Part shown: in pieces, positions 32,117 through 41,928 of the stretch
Layout: the number at the start of each line of letters is the position of its first letter
Numbering within the stretch: the first letter of the stretch is position 1
From: Lactobacillus sp. ESL0684
GTDB lineage: Bacteria > Bacillota > Bacilli > Lactobacillales > Lactobacillaceae
Direction: 5' to 3'
DNA length: 64,000 nucleotides
Assembly: GCF_029392675.1 (NCBI RefSeq)
Contig: NZ_CP113941.1
Location: forward strand, 856,001-920,000
Position numbers and translations under genes: made by a program
The notes under the pieces: model-generated
The model's database searches: none
Seen by the model: only the letters and a program-made list of their open reading frames with translations
What the model was told of the DNA's origin: nothing

Positions 32117-33058
32117 TTGAAATTATTAATGATTAAAATTGAAACTAGCCACGAAGTAGAAGATGCGTTAACCATATACAGTATGGATGATCTGCATGCT
32201 TTGGGGACACAAGCTCGTAAGCGTTCCGACTTTCAAGATGCAAGTCGCAGACATGATTCAACTTTGGTTGAGTTAGATGAAATTCAAGATTTGCCAGAGG
32301 ATATGCAATTTATAGCATATTTTGATGAAGAAGCCGATGCTACTGCCTTAACTAAAAGCTATCAGAGCAAGTTACAAGAATTGCAAGGCTACGGACTGGC
32401 AATTGGGCAGGCAAAATTGACAACTGCCTATGTGGTTGATCAAGATTGGAATACTGCTTGGCAAAAGTTTTATCATCCGATCGATTTTTCACGACATTTA
32501 GCCATTGTTCCAGAGTGGGAAGATTATCAACCAGCGTTTGCAGATCAGAAGTTAATTAAGCTTGATCCAGGACTAGCCTTTGGAACAGGTAATCATATTA
32601 CCACACAATTGGTACTAACTGGGCTTGAATTGGTGATGGCTAAACCCAAGAGTGTGATTGATGTAGGAACTGGTTCGGGAATTTTAGCAATTGCGGCGAC
32701 ACTATTAGGTGCAAAACAAGTTTCGGCTACGGATATTTCAGATGAAGCAATCAGTGCAACTCATCAGAATATGAAACTGAATAAGTTGTCTGAGATTAAC
32801 GTTCAAAAAACTAGTTTGTTAACAGGGGTTACTGGAAAGTTTGATGTAATTGTTGCCAATATTCTAGCAGATATTTTACTTGAGCTTATTCCGCAACTAG
32901 ATGAACACTTGAATATTGGCGGGCAAGTGATTTTTTCAGGAATTGATTATTTACAGTTATCAAAAGTTCATGATGCTCTTGACCAAGCCGGTTTTAAGGT
33001 AGTATTAAGTTTGAAAAAAGAACGTTGGGTTGGCTTGATTATTGAGCGACAAGAGTAG
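32117..33058 (+). CDS. prmA: Ribosomal protein L11 methyltransferase
   Basis: PrmA trimethylates ribosomal protein L11 using S-adenosylmethionine. The 313-residue protein has the small N-terminal substrate-recognition domain, the linker motif LDPGLAFGTGNHITTQL, and the class I methyltransferase core DVGTGSGILAIAATLLGA followed by ATDISDEA. It starts at TTG with GGGAG about ten bases upstream. It leads a cluster with a small membrane protein, rsh and dtd, closely spaced on the same strand. Confidence 0.94.
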   Translation: MKLLMIKIETSHEVEDALTIYSMDDLHALGTQARKRSDFQDASRRHDSTLVELDEIQDLPEDMQFIAYFDEEADATALTKSYQSKLQELQGYGLAIGQAKLTTAYVVDQDWNTAWQKFYHPIDFSRHLAIVPEWEDYQPAFADQKLIKLDPGLAFGTGNHITTQLVLTGLELVMAKPKSVIDVGTGSGILAIAATLLGAKQVSATDISDEAISATHQNMKLNKLSEINVQKTSLLTGVTGKFDVIVANILADILLELIPQLDEHLNIGGQVIFSGIDYLQLSKVHDALDQAGFKVVLSLKKERWVGLIIERQE

Positions 33059-33080
33059 ACTAACTTAGAAGGATACCAAA

Positions 33081-33455
33081 TTGATTAATAAAGTTTTTGA
33101 TCGAATTAAACGAATTTCATTGATTCAAAAGTTGAATCAATATAGCTGGATGCCAGTTATTTGGTGGAGCATACTAGTTAGTATTTTGCCATTAGTGTTT
33201 AGCTTAATACAAATTCCAATTGTCTGGCGTGTAGGCTTATTATTTATGCTAGTGAATCCCTTAGTTAGTTATCATTTAGGTAGATTAATTGAGCATCGTC
33301 GGCTAAATCATTATTGGTTACTTTTTTTGCCTGGTATTTTTTGTATAATAATCTTACTTAAATATGCTAAATATAATTTACTATTTGGGTTAATTTATTT
33401 GATTTTTGAAATTTTTGGGCTAATGGATAAGCATGTTTACAATCAGAAAGGGTGA
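33081..33455 (+). CDS. Small hypothetical membrane protein between prmA and rsh
   Basis: A 124-residue protein of unknown function starting at TTG after AGAAGGATA. It has a short basic N-terminus (FDRIKRISLIQK), then about four hydrophobic segments (around residues 25-43, 49-63, 79-92 and 97-112) and a polar tail. It lies 22 bases after prmA and 4 bases before rsh, so it is part of that operon. I do not recognise a family. Whether it has any link with stringent-response signalling cannot be told from sequence. Confidence 0.7.
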   Translation: MINKVFDRIKRISLIQKLNQYSWMPVIWWSILVSILPLVFSLIQIPIVWRVGLLFMLVNPLVSYHLGRLIEHRRLNHYWLLFLPGIFCIIILLKYAKYNLLFGLIYLIFEIFGLMDKHVYNQKG

Positions 33456-33459
33456 GTAG

Positions 33460-35703
33460 ATGTCAAAATATATTGAAATGACACACGATAAAGTTATTAA
33501 CACGTGTAAAGCATATATGAATCAGGAGCAAGTTGCGTTTGTTGAAGAAGCTTATCAGTTTGCTAATGAAGCGCACAAAGAACAAAAAAGAGCATCAGGG
33601 CAACCCTATATTGTGCATCCTACGCAAGTTGCTGGTACACTGGCTAACTTAAAATTGGATCCTGATACAGTAGCAGCTGGTTTTTTGCATGATACAGTCG
33701 AGGATACTCCGGTTACTAATGATGATATTAAGGAAAAGTTTGGTAAAGATGTAGCATTTATTGTTGATGGCGTTACTAAACTTAATAAATATAAATACAA
33801 ATCTCATCAGGAATTTTTGGCAGAGAATCACCGTAAAATGCTAATTGCGATGGCTAAAGATATTCGAGTTATTATGGTTAAACTAGCTGATCGGTTGCAC
33901 AACATGCATACTTTGCAACATTTACGTCCTGACAAACAACGCCGAATTGCTTCAGAGACCATGGATATTTATGCCCCACTAGCTGATCGGTTAGGTATTG
34001 GGTCAATTAAGTGGGAATTAGAAGACATCAGTTTTCATTATTTAAATCCCGAAGCATATTATCAAATTGTTAACTTAATGGACTTAAAACGTAGTCAAAG
34101 GGAAGAATATATTAATGATGCAATTAAAACCTTAGAAACTAGTTTAGATAGTTTAGGTATCAAGTATGACATCTATGGTCGACCTAAGCATATCTATTCT
34201 ATCTATAAAAAAATGGTTAATAAGCATAAAGACTTCGATGAGATATATGATTTGTCGGCAGTACGAGTGTTAGTTAAAACGGTTAAAGATTGTTATGCAG
34301 TCTTAGGCGCAGTCCACACCAAGTGGAAGCCAATGCCGGGTCGTTTTAAAGATTATATTGCTGTACCTAAAGCAAATGGCTATCAGTCTCTGCATACCAC
34401 TATTATTGGACCTGGTGGTAAGCCATTAGAAATTCAGATTCGAACTGAACAGATGCATGAAGTGGCTGAATACGGTGTGGCTGCTCACTGGGCATATAAG
34501 CGCGGTGAATTTAATGGGGTTGAGCAAACCAATTCTAATAAAAAATTGGATATGGTCAGAGAAATTTTGGAGTTAAAAGACGAAACCCAAGATGCTGACG
34601 AATTTATGAAAAGTGTCAAAAGCGATATTTTTTCTGATCGGGTCTATGTGTTCACTCCAAAAGGTGAGGTATATGAATTACCGAAAGGGTCGGTAACTTT
34701 AGACTTTGCTTATGAAATCCATACTCAAGTCGGTAGTCATGCGGTTGGAGCTAAGGTCAATGGTAAGCTAGTGCCACTTGATTACAAATTAAAAAATGGT
34801 GATGTAGTTGAGATTATGACCCAGTCTAATTCCAAACCATCGCGTGATTGGGTTGATATCGTCAAGACGTCACGAGCACGAAATAAAATTCGTCGCTACT
34901 TTCGTGATATTGACAGGAATCATAGTGTTGAACAAGGGCGCCAGCTAGTTGCTGATAAAATAAGCGAGCAAGGTCTAGTACCAAAAGACTTTATGGATAA
35001 AAATCATCTTGAAGAAGCTTTAGAGCAATTTAATTATAAGACGGCTGACGAATTATTTGCTTCAATAGGTTTTGGTGACTTATCTGCTGTTAGTGTAGCT
35101 AATCGTTTAACTATTGCGGTTCGCCGTGAAAATAAAAAACAAAAGCAAAAAGAACTTGAAGCCGAAATCTTAAGTTCTGGGCAAAAGAAGACACCGCAAG
35201 AGCAAACTACTAACAAGAATTCGACCACGCCGATGAAGATTAGACACAAAAATGGGGTCATGATTCAAGGCATGAGTGACCTCATGCTGCATTTGGCTAA
35301 GTGTTGTAATCCTGTTCCTGGTGATCAAATTGTTGGTTATGTTACTAAAGGACGCGGAGTAACTATCCATCGGGCTGATTGCCGCAATATTGTTAATAAC
35401 AAAGCTAGTCAAGGACGACTAATTGAAGTTGAATGGGAGAATATTGAAGAAGGCAGCCAACAAGCTTTTAATGCAAATCTAGAGGTCTTTGGCTATAATC
35501 GCAATAGTCTGTTAAGTGATGTTTTGACTAAGTTAAATTCGTTAACCAAAAATATTAATAATATTTCTGGTAAAGTGAACGATGACAATATTGCGCATAT
35601 TTATGCAACAGTAGCAGTTAATAATTCTAAGCAGTTAAATGATATTTTGAGTAAACTAAGGGATATTCCGGATGTATATCAAACCAGAAGGGCGGATAGT
35701 TAA
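33460..35703 (+). CDS. Bifunctional (p)ppGpp synthetase/hydrolase (RSH family)
   Basis: The long RelA/SpoT homologue of Firmicutes makes and degrades the alarmone (p)ppGpp at the ribosome. The 747-residue protein has an N-terminal HD hydrolase domain with metal ligands His53 and His77-Asp78 (FLHDTVEDT) and DRLHNMHTL, so hydrolase activity should be intact. It continues with the synthetase domain ([24 protein letters not shown]), a TGS domain ([14 protein letters not shown]), a zinc-finger/helical region ([14 protein letters not shown]) and a C-terminal ACT domain. The stop overlaps the dtd start by one base. Confidence 0.95.
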   Translation: MSKYIEMTHDKVINTCKAYMNQEQVAFVEEAYQFANEAHKEQKRASGQPYIVHPTQVAGTLANLKLDPDTVAAGFLHDTVEDTPVTNDDIKEKFGKDVAFIVDGVTKLNKYKYKSHQEFLAENHRKMLIAMAKDIRVIMVKLADRLHNMHTLQHLRPDKQRRIASETMDIYAPLADRLGIGSIKWELEDISFHYLNPEAYYQIVNLMDLKRSQREEYINDAIKTLETSLDSLGIKYDIYGRPKHIYSIYKKMVNKHKDFDEIYDLSAVRVLVKTVKDCYAVLGAVHTKWKPMPGRFKDYIAVPKANGYQSLHTTIIGPGGKPLEIQIRTEQMHEVAEYGVAAHWAYKRGEFNGVEQTNSNKKLDMVREILELKDETQDADEFMKSVKSDIFSDRVYVFTPKGEVYELPKGSVTLDFAYEIHTQVGSHAVGAKVNGKLVPLDYKLKNGDVVEIMTQSNSKPSRDWVDIVKTSRARNKIRRYFRDIDRNHSVEQGRQLVADKISEQGLVPKDFMDKNHLEEALEQFNYKTADELFASIGFGDLSAVSVANRLTIAVRRENKKQKQKELEAEILSSGQKKTPQEQTTNKNSTTPMKIRHKNGVMIQGMSDLMLHLAKCCNPVPGDQIVGYVTKGRGVTIHRADCRNIVNNKASQGRLIEVEWENIEEGSQQAFNANLEVFGYNRNSLLSDVLTKLNSLTKNINNISGKVNDDNIAHIYATVAVNNSKQLNDILSKLRDIPDVYQTRRADS

Positions 35704-36140
35704 TGCGGGTCGTAATTCAAAGAGTTAATCAAGCACAAGTAGCGGTTGCTGGACAAGTTATTGGCCGGATTGATCGAGGATTATTATTGCTAGTTGGCAT
35801 CAAAGAAGGCGATGACTTGGCAATGGTGCAAAAAGCAGCTAGTAAAATTGCTAAAATGCGAATTTTTGAAGATGAAAATGGTAAAACAAATTTGGCAATT
35901 AAAGATGTTGGCGGGCAAGTTTTAAGTGTCAGCCAATTTACCTTATTGGCCGATACCAAAAAGGGCAATCGTCCTAGTTTTACCAAAGCAATGCGTCCGC
36001 CTAAATCAAAAGAATTGTGGCAGAACTTTAACGATGAATTAGTTAATGCTGGTTTGCAGGTGGCTACTGGAGAATTTGGTGCAGATATGCAAGTTAGCTT
36101 AGAAAATGACGGACCTTTTACTGTAGTTTTCGATTTATAA
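35703..36140 (+). CDS. dtd: D-aminoacyl-tRNA deacylase
   Basis: Dtd removes D-amino acids from tRNA. The 145-residue protein has the two diagnostic motifs: SQFTLLAD (substrate chirality and oxyanion) and, near the C-terminus, NDGPFTV in place of the common NxGPVT. It follows rsh with a one-base overlap, the standard rel-dtd pairing in Firmicutes. The hisS T-box leader begins soon after its stop. Confidence 0.95.
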   Translation: MRVVIQRVNQAQVAVAGQVIGRIDRGLLLLVGIKEGDDLAMVQKAASKIAKMRIFEDENGKTNLAIKDVGGQVLSVSQFTLLADTKKGNRPSFTKAMRPPKSKELWQNFNDELVNAGLQVATGEFGADMQVSLENDGPFTVVFDL

Positions 36141-36193
36141 GTTGAGCTAGCTCAATTGGTAATTGTGTAGCTTAGTGAAACTAGAAAATGATT

Positions 36194-36222
36194 TTGAGTT
36201 TTTGACCAACATGAGTTATACT
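36194..36222 (+). promoter_or_regulatory. Promoter of hisS-aspS
   Basis: TTGAGT (36194-36199), 17 bases, TATACT (36217-36222), directly before the T-box leader. A 14-bp perfect palindrome, TTGAGCTAGCTCAA (36142-36155), lies between the dtd stop and this promoter. It lacks a T-run and its role is unclear. Confidence 0.72.
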
Positions 36223-36228
36223 TTAAAA

Positions 36229-36425
36229 GAATTATCAATGACAAAGATTGAGGTTTAGCCAGTTCTATTAACAGAGACCGTTCAATTAGCTGAAAGAACG
36301 GATAGGACAGCTAACTGTGACCACTTTAGCAGATAATAAACGCGTGGCGAGCGTTATTTCGCAGCACAAGCAAAAGGTGGTACCGTGCACTTAGCGCCCT
36401 TGATTTATTCAAGGGCGCTTTTTTA
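36229..36425 (+). promoter_or_regulatory. T-box riboswitch of hisS-aspS with adjacent GAC and CAC codons
   Basis: Stem I is marked by GTTTAGC (36253-36259) pairing with GCTAAC (36310-36315). The specifier side follows at once and reads GTGACCAC: CAC (36322-36324, His) aligns with the GGC specifier of the glyQS leader in this window, and GAC (36319-36321, Asp) is immediately before it in register. The core AGGTGGTACCGTG is at 36375-36387. The terminator is AGCGCCCTTGA with TCAAGGGCGCT and a T-run. Both codons correspond to an enzyme encoded downstream. The 300-base gap holds only this leader and its promoter. Confidence 0.88.
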
Positions 36426-36441
36426 TTAAAAGGATGAGTAA

Positions 36442-37728
36442 ATGAAAGTACAAAGACCTAAGGGAACAGTGGATATTTTGCCTGAGCAGTCAGGTTCATG
36501 GGAAAGAGTAGAGCAAATTGTGCGTGACTTTTTCAAGCAGGCAAATTATCGTGAAATTAGAACTCCCAGTTTTGAAAATTATGAAGTTTTTTCTCGGTCA
36601 AGTGGTGAAACTTCTGATGTTGTTGAAAAAGAAATGTACGATTTTAACGATAAAGGTGGACGTCATATTGCTTTGCGTCCGGAAGGTACTGCTGGTGTAG
36701 TGCGGGCCTATGTTGAAGATAAAATGTATGCTCCAGAAGTCGTCAAACCATTTAATGTTTACTATCTTGAATCAACGTTCCGTTATGAAAGACCACAAGC
36801 AGGACGGCAGCGCGAATTTCATCAGATTGGAGTAGAAAGTTTTGGCTCTAGCAATTCACTAGCTGATGTTGAGACAATTATTTTAGCTCATGATTTATTA
36901 GCAAAGTTGGGTGTGAAGAATTATGAGCTGCACATCAACACATTGGGCAATACCCAGGTGCGGCAAGACTATCATGATGCTTTGGTGAATTACTTTACAC
37001 CGCTAAAAGAGCAACTATCAGATGATTCTAAACGTCGGCTAGTTAATAATCCACTTAGAATTTTAGATTCTAAGGATGAACAGGATAAGCAATTTTTGCC
37101 TAATGCACCGAAGATTATTGATTACTTGGATCAAGAATCAAAAGCAAATTTTGACCAAATTACCAGTATGCTTGACCAATTGGGGATTGAATATGTAATT
37201 GATAATGACCTAGTACGCGGACTTGATTACTATACCGGGATTATTTTTGAATTTATGGTCGAAGATCAGAGTCTATGGGAATCTGCCACAACCATTCTTG
37301 GCGGTGGCCGCTATGACCATCTAGTTGAAGAATTTTCTGGTCCCCAAACACCAGCAGTTGGTTTTGGGATTGGCGAAGAACGGTTGATGTTAGTTTTACA
37401 AAAGCAAAATCCGCAGCTATTTGCTGATCAAGGGATTGACTTCTTTATTACTAATATTGGTGAGGGCACCGCTCTTAAAGCTGTTGAAATTGCGCGTAGT
37501 TTGCGCGAGCAGGGTTTCAAGGTACAATACGATGTTGATCAGAAGAAGCTGAAGGCGCAATTCAAAAAGGCAGATCGAGTAAATGCAAAATTCGTAATTA
37601 CGTTAGGTGCTAAAGAACTAGAAGCAGGTACACTTAATGTTAAGCGATTATCGGATGCAAAGACACTCGATCTTCAGCTGAGTGATGTTGATAATATGCA
37701 GAACATTATTGAACAATTAAAGGACTAA
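36442..37728 (+). CDS. hisS: Histidyl-tRNA synthetase
   Basis: HisS charges tRNA-His. The 428-residue class II synthetase opens with [10 protein letters not shown], has motif 2 around [19 protein letters not shown], the histidine-specific segments [10 protein letters not shown] and GGGRYDHL, and a C-terminal anticodon-binding domain. An AAGGATG site precedes its ATG, right after the T-box terminator. aspS follows after four bases, so both are induced by the same leader. Confidence 0.97.
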   Translation: MKVQRPKGTVDILPEQSGSWERVEQIVRDFFKQANYREIRTPSFENYEVFSRSSGETSDVVEKEMYDFNDKGGRHIALRPEGTAGVVRAYVEDKMYAPEVVKPFNVYYLESTFRYERPQAGRQREFHQIGVESFGSSNSLADVETIILAHDLLAKLGVKNYELHINTLGNTQVRQDYHDALVNYFTPLKEQLSDDSKRRLVNNPLRILDSKDEQDKQFLPNAPKIIDYLDQESKANFDQITSMLDQLGIEYVIDNDLVRGLDYYTGIIFEFMVEDQSLWESATTILGGGRYDHLVEEFSGPQTPAVGFGIGEERLMLVLQKQNPQLFADQGIDFFITNIGEGTALKAVEIARSLREQGFKVQYDVDQKKLKAQFKKADRVNAKFVITLGAKELEAGTLNVKRLSDAKTLDLQLSDVDNMQNIIEQLKD

Positions 37729-37732
37729 TTTA

Positions 37733-39577
37733 ATGGAAAAAAGAACAGATTATTGTGGGAATATTACTGAGAATTATCTTGAACAAGAAGTGAACTTATA
37801 CGGCTGGGTGCAGCGTGTTCGTAATTTAGGTAATCTTGTTTTTATTGATTTGCGGGATCGTGAAGGGATTGTCCAAATAGTTGTCAATCATGATTCGGGT
37901 GAATCTTTAATGGATACCGTTGCTGCTTTAGGCAACGAATATGTTATTCAAGTCAAGGGCAAAGTTGTTAAACGTACAAGTGCTAACCCAGATATGAAAA
38001 CTGGTCAGGTTGAGGTTGATGCAAGCAGTATCTCTATTTTAAATAAGTCGCAAAATCCTCCGTTTGAAATTAAGGATGATGTTGAAGTTGGCGAACAAAC
38101 TCGTTTAAAATATCGATATCTTGATTTGCGTAGACCAAGCTTGCAAAAGGCAATCAGGTTACGTTCGCAAATTTTACAAGCAACGCATGAATATTTTGAT
38201 CAAAACGGCTTTGTTAATATTGAAACACCGATTATGGGTAAATCTTCTCCTGAAGGAGCACGGGATTATTTGGTTCCTTCGCGAATTTATCCAGGTAGTT
38301 TTTACGCACTGCCACAGTCACCACAACTATTCAAGCAATTATTAATGGGCGCTGGCTTTGATAAATATTACCAATTGGCTAGATGTTTTCGTGATGAAGA
38401 TTTGCGTGGAGATCGGCAACCAGAATTTACACAAATAGACATGGAAACTTCATTTACTGATGAGCAGCAGGTTCAAGAATACACTGAAGGTTTATTGAAG
38501 AAAATCATGAAAGACGTGATGGGGATTGATCTGAAAACCCCGATCAAACGAATTTCTTGGGATGAAGCAATGAATAAATATGGAACTGATAAACCTGACA
38601 CCAGATTTGAGATGTTTATTCATGATCTGAGTGATGTTTTTAAGAATAGCGATTTTAAAGTTTTCTCAGGTGCAATTGAAGAAGGCGGCTTTGTTAAAGG
38701 GATTGCTGTTAAGAACGGTGCGCAGAAGTATTCACGTAAACAGATTGAAAAGAAACAAGATTACATTAAGCGCTACCATGCTAAAGGTCTAGCTTGGGTT
38801 AAATATGAAGATGGGGCCTTTTCTGGCCCGATTAGCCGCTTCTTAACAGATGATGATCAAGCTGCTCTAATAAAAGAATTCGACCTTGAAGGTGGAGAAC
38901 TGGTAGTCTTAGTTGCTGATAAATGGCAAGTCTGCTGCGATTCGCTTGATCATTTACGCCGTGAATTTGCTAAGGAGACAGATATTATTCCTAAGCACGT
39001 TTTTGACTTTGTTTGGGTAGTTGATTGGCCACTATTTGAATATGATGAAGGTTTTGGCAGATGGATTGCTGCGCACCATCCGTTTACAATGCCAGATGAT
39101 GAGGGAATTAAACTGCTTGAAACCGATCCACATAAGGCACATGCTCGCAGTTATGACATTGTAATGAATGGTGATGAATTAGGTGGTGGTTCCATCAGAA
39201 TCCATCAACGTTCAATTCAAGAAAAGATGCTAAAGGCACTTGGTTTTACCAAAAAGCGCGCTTATGAACAGTTTGGCTACTTGTTAGACGCGTTAGACAT
39301 GGGCTTTCCACCACATGCTGGGTTAGCAATTGGTTTAGATCGCTTTGCGATGCTATTAGCTGAAAAAGATAACATTCGTGACGTTTTAGCATTTCCAAAG
39401 AACGCTAACGCTTCAGAACCAATGATGCATGCGCCGGCGCCAGTTTCTGATCAACAATTAGCTGATTTAGGTATTGAAGTGGAAGAACAGTATCATGATA
39501 GCGTGGCTAATACAGAAGCCAGTTTGGCTAAGCAAGCTGAAGCAGATGCTGCTAAGAATACTAGTTGGGATGAATAA
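37733..39577 (+). CDS. aspS: Aspartyl-tRNA synthetase
   Basis: AspS charges tRNA-Asp. The 614-residue bacterial-type class II enzyme has the N-terminal OB-fold anticodon domain ([23 protein letters not shown] split across residues ~20-45), motif 2 near [21 protein letters not shown], the bacterial GAD insertion domain, and motif 3 [13 protein letters not shown]. It is the last gene of the hisS-aspS operon and is followed by a strong terminator. Confidence 0.97.
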   Translation: MEKRTDYCGNITENYLEQEVNLYGWVQRVRNLGNLVFIDLRDREGIVQIVVNHDSGESLMDTVAALGNEYVIQVKGKVVKRTSANPDMKTGQVEVDASSISILNKSQNPPFEIKDDVEVGEQTRLKYRYLDLRRPSLQKAIRLRSQILQATHEYFDQNGFVNIETPIMGKSSPEGARDYLVPSRIYPGSFYALPQSPQLFKQLLMGAGFDKYYQLARCFRDEDLRGDRQPEFTQIDMETSFTDEQQVQEYTEGLLKKIMKDVMGIDLKTPIKRISWDEAMNKYGTDKPDTRFEMFIHDLSDVFKNSDFKVFSGAIEEGGFVKGIAVKNGAQKYSRKQIEKKQDYIKRYHAKGLAWVKYEDGAFSGPISRFLTDDDQAALIKEFDLEGGELVVLVADKWQVCCDSLDHLRREFAKETDIIPKHVFDFVWVVDWPLFEYDEGFGRWIAAHHPFTMPDDEGIKLLETDPHKAHARSYDIVMNGDELGGGSIRIHQRSIQEKMLKALGFTKKRAYEQFGYLLDALDMGFPPHAGLAIGLDRFAMLLAEKDNIRDVLAFPKNANASEPMMHAPAPVSDQQLADLGIEVEEQYHDSVANTEASLAKQAEADAAKNTSWDE

Positions 39578-39606
39578 GTATTCTTTATTACTTCAGTAAG
39601 ATATAA

Positions 39607-39638
39607 AAAAACAATTGCAAAATTTGCAATTGTTTTTT
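39607..39638 (+). terminator. Terminator of hisS-aspS
   Basis: AAACAATTGCAAA with TTTGCAATTGTTT, a 13-bp stem with minimal loop, ending in a T-run. Confidence 0.9.
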
Positions 39639-39746
39639 TCTACTCAAAGTCAAGTATATCAAGGTATTAAATCATAATTCTTGTAGTCCGTCATTAGAAT
39701 TATCTTTAAGTAGATTAAACTTAGATAATATGTTGTAACCCAAATA

Positions 39747-39778
39747 AGCTTAGTCCAATTGCATTTTTGAACTAAGCT
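39747..39778. repeat. Inverted repeat in the downstream flank of the IS110 transposase
   Basis: AGCTTAGTCCAA and TTGAACTAAGCT pair over 12 bases with one mismatch around an 8-base loop. Further towards the gene are CAGTCC/GGACTG (39878-39901) and CGATCTTCT/AGAAGATCG (39911-39944), the latter spanning the transposase stop and followed by a T-run on the plus strand. Apart from these hairpins the 290-base flank holds no gene that I can support. Confidence 0.5.
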
Positions 39779-39927
39779 GTTATAGTAATCTTATGATCAA
39801 TTGGTTTTAGTTAAAGCCCTGTTTATTTTTGACTACGCTATAATCATATAATTGATCATGCACAATCAAATAGTAGACAGTCCGTGTTAGTTTGTGGACT
39901 GCTGCGATGGCGATCTTCTTGAAGTTT

Positions 39928-41031
39928 CTACTTTGAGAAGATCGTTTTTTCTTTTTCGTAATAATCGGCAATGTGACAAGGCTCAGAATATCTTACTGAA
40001 TCCATTTGTCCAATCGTACGGTAGAGAATCTTACGACCAATGGGATTGCCACGTTTACTAATATGATCAGTCAATTCCATTTCGCCCGACTGGTAATGAC
40101 GTAAGTCTAAACCAACAAAGGCATTTAAGGCATTAGGATTACGAAAACGTCTGATATCGCCTAATTCACCTAATAATCTAACTGCGGTAATTTGTGAAAT
40201 ACCTGGAATACTTTCAAGAATTTTTAGATCACGGTTGGGTAATTTACTAGCTAAGTCAGACATCTTTTGAATGACATTTTCACGCTCTTTAGTTAGTTTG
40301 GTTAGTCGTTGAGCATAATATCTAGCTTGTTCAACTTCAAAAGCAGCTTTATCAACTGCTGGATAAGCTGTGTCAGCCAGTTCAAGTAAGTTAGTTGCCA
40401 ACTTATTTGCACGCTGCTTACCAATACCATGGAAGCTTAAAAAATACTGCATAACTCCTTCGTAACCTAAATTTTTAACGATTTGTGGATGCGTAAAAGT
40501 TTGGACATAGCGCCAATAATTCGTACCGTCAGGATGACTAGTTAAGGTTTCTAGCTCAGGAAAAGTAAACTGTAATACGCGGTGTAACCGGTTCTTAGCT
40601 GAAACCAAATCATGAGTTAATTGCTCATAAAAACGACTCATGGCACCTAACTGCTTATAGTTAGGGTCTTGTAGATAAGTTGGTCCGCGATGATAAATAA
40701 ACTGTGAGTAAGCTAAATCTTTAGCATCGCGGCGATCAGTTTTATTGCGTCTAAATTGATCTAATTGCTGTTTGGCTTTAAGTGGGTTAAGCATAGTGTA
40801 GCGATAATGATATTGGTTAAGAAAAGCCTGCAATCTGCAAGAATAAACCCCAGTTGCTTCAAAGACAATCTGTGGTTGTTGGTGATAAAATTCTAATTCA
40901 TCAAGTAGCTGCTGAAAACCAATGGCATCATTGGTGATATTAAACTGTTTAATGACTTGCTTATTAAGCATGATACAAACAGCAGATTTACGACTGCTCA
41001 CGTCAATTCCCACTACAACTAAATTATTCAT
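39928..41031 (-). CDS. IS110 family transposase (DEDD recombinase)
   Basis: A 367-residue IS110-type recombinase. The N-terminal RuvC-like DEDD domain shows Asp10 (VVGIDVSS), Glu58 (FEATGVYS) and Asp102/Asp105 (TDRRDAKDLAYS). The C-terminal Transposase_20 domain has IPGISQITAVRLLGELGDI, a conserved serine in YQSG, and ISKRGNPIGRKILYR. Both domains are complete and the frame is open, so the element may be active. The ATG at 41031 lies nine bases after GGAGG. A TTG two codons upstream is less likely. Recent work shows that such enzymes are guided by a bridge RNA from the element's non-coding end. Confidence 0.93.
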   Translation of the reverse strand: MNNLVVVGIDVSSRKSAVCIMLNKQVIKQFNITNDAIGFQQLLDELEFYHQQPQIVFEATGVYSCRLQAFLNQYHYRYTMLNPLKAKQQLDQFRRNKTDRRDAKDLAYSQFIYHRGPTYLQDPNYKQLGAMSRFYEQLTHDLVSAKNRLHRVLQFTFPELETLTSHPDGTNYWRYVQTFTHPQIVKNLGYEGVMQYFLSFHGIGKQRANKLATNLLELADTAYPAVDKAAFEVEQARYYAQRLTKLTKERENVIQKMSDLASKLPNRDLKILESIPGISQITAVRLLGELGDIRRFRNPNALNAFVGLDLRHYQSGEMELTDHISKRGNPIGRKILYRTIGQMDSVRYSEPCHIADYYEKEKTIFSK

Positions 41032-41061
41032 CTTCAAATACCTCCAACTAACTTAATTGTG

Positions 41062-41232
41062 CAGGGTAGAAGTTACAAGCTAAACTATATCTAATTTTCT
41101 ATACCGGACATCAAGTGCCAACATACTACGAAGAGATTTAAGTTTAACTGATGAAGCTGTCAGTTTTATTTAGGGCGTCAAGTACTAGGTACAAGCGTCA
41201 AAAGTAACTAGGGCATATTAACTTCAACCCTG
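41062..41232 (-). ncRNA. Candidate bridge RNA of the IS110 element
   Basis: Upstream of the transposase gene, CAGGGTAGAAGTTA (41062-41075) and TAACTTCAACCCTG (41219-41232) are complementary over 14 bases with one mismatch, closing a 171-base non-coding segment. IS110 bridge RNAs come from the transposase-proximal left end and are about 170-180 bases long (177 in IS621), so length and place fit. The strand is taken from the transposase. The internal guide loops cannot be assigned without knowing target and donor sites. Confidence 0.5.
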
Positions 41233-41251
41233 CTTCAATTTTAAAACAAAG

Positions 41252-41294
41252 AAAAAGCAGTGAATCAATATTCCGTCGAATATTGACCCACTAC
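41252..41294 (-). terminator. Terminator of tpx
   Basis: TCAATATTC-CGTC-GAATATTGA with outer AGTG/CACT pairing, followed on the minus strand by CTTTTTC and further T. It marks the chromosomal side of the IS insertion. Confidence 0.8.
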
Positions 41295-41327
41295 TAGGTT
41301 AGTATGTTTTATATCTCATTATTTTGA

Positions 41328-41825
41328 CTATTTAGTAATTTCATTTAAAAATTCTAATGCCGCATTATAATTAGGTTCGTCAGTCATTTCTTGAATTAAT
41401 TCTTGATAAAGTACTTTCTTGTCAGTATCAACAATCCAAATACTTCTGGCATCAATTCCAGCATCTTCAACAAATAAGCCCATTTGCTCACCAAAGTCAT
41501 GGTGAGCATCCGACAATAATTCCATCTGCTTAACACCTTCAGCTGCACACCAATTCTTTTGTTCAGTATTAGTGTTAGTTGAGATAGTGTAAAAGTTAAT
41601 GCCTGAGTAATTATCTACTTCACTATTAAAACGTTTAGTTGAAATGCTGCAGACACTGGTATTAATATTTGGCACGACGCTAATCAAGGTTGGTCTAGTA
41701 ATTAATTCAACCATGTTTACGATAGTACCATCAGCTTTTTCCACCTTAAAGTCTGGCAACTTATTCCCGACTACTGGTGGTTGACCATTTGTTGATAAAG
41801 GAGCATTTTTCATTGTAATTTGCAT
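41328..41825 (-). CDS. tpx: Thiol peroxidase (atypical 2-Cys peroxiredoxin)
   Basis: Tpx reduces hydrogen and alkyl peroxides with thioredoxin. The 165-residue protein has the peroxidatic cysteine in NTSVCSIST and a resolving cysteine in NWCAAEG, about 34 residues apart, as in the Tpx subgroup. A GAAGGG site precedes the ATG. It is near msrB and msrA, suggesting an oxidative-damage neighbourhood, although each gene seems to be transcribed separately. The upstream aminotransferase gene on the same strand is 100 bases away. Confidence 0.94.
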   Translation of the reverse strand: MQITMKNAPLSTNGQPPVVGNKLPDFKVEKADGTIVNMVELITRPTLISVVPNINTSVCSISTKRFNSEVDNYSGINFYTISTNTNTEQKNWCAAEGVKQMELLSDAHHDFGEQMGLFVEDAGIDARSIWIVDTDKKVLYQELIQEMTDEPNYNAALEFLNEITK

Positions 41826-41928
41826 AATTTATCATCCCTTCAAATAAATTCTATGGTAAATATTTAGTTACACTCTTGAGTTTAACTAAAACTCGGACTA
41901 AAACCAAATTAAAAGCTCGCTTAAGCCA

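Larger units (their letters stand above)
39640..41251 (-). mobile_element. IS110-family insertion sequence between aspS and tpx (ends not exactly defined)
   Basis: One DEDD transposase gene (39928-41031, minus) sits in about 1.6 kb between the aspS terminator and the tpx terminator, which face each other. IS110 elements have no clear terminal inverted repeats, so exact ends cannot be fixed from one copy. The non-coding flanks are about 290 bases downstream and 220 bases upstream of the gene, both containing structured inverted repeats. The bounds given are outer limits set by the two neighbouring terminators. Confidence 0.7.
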
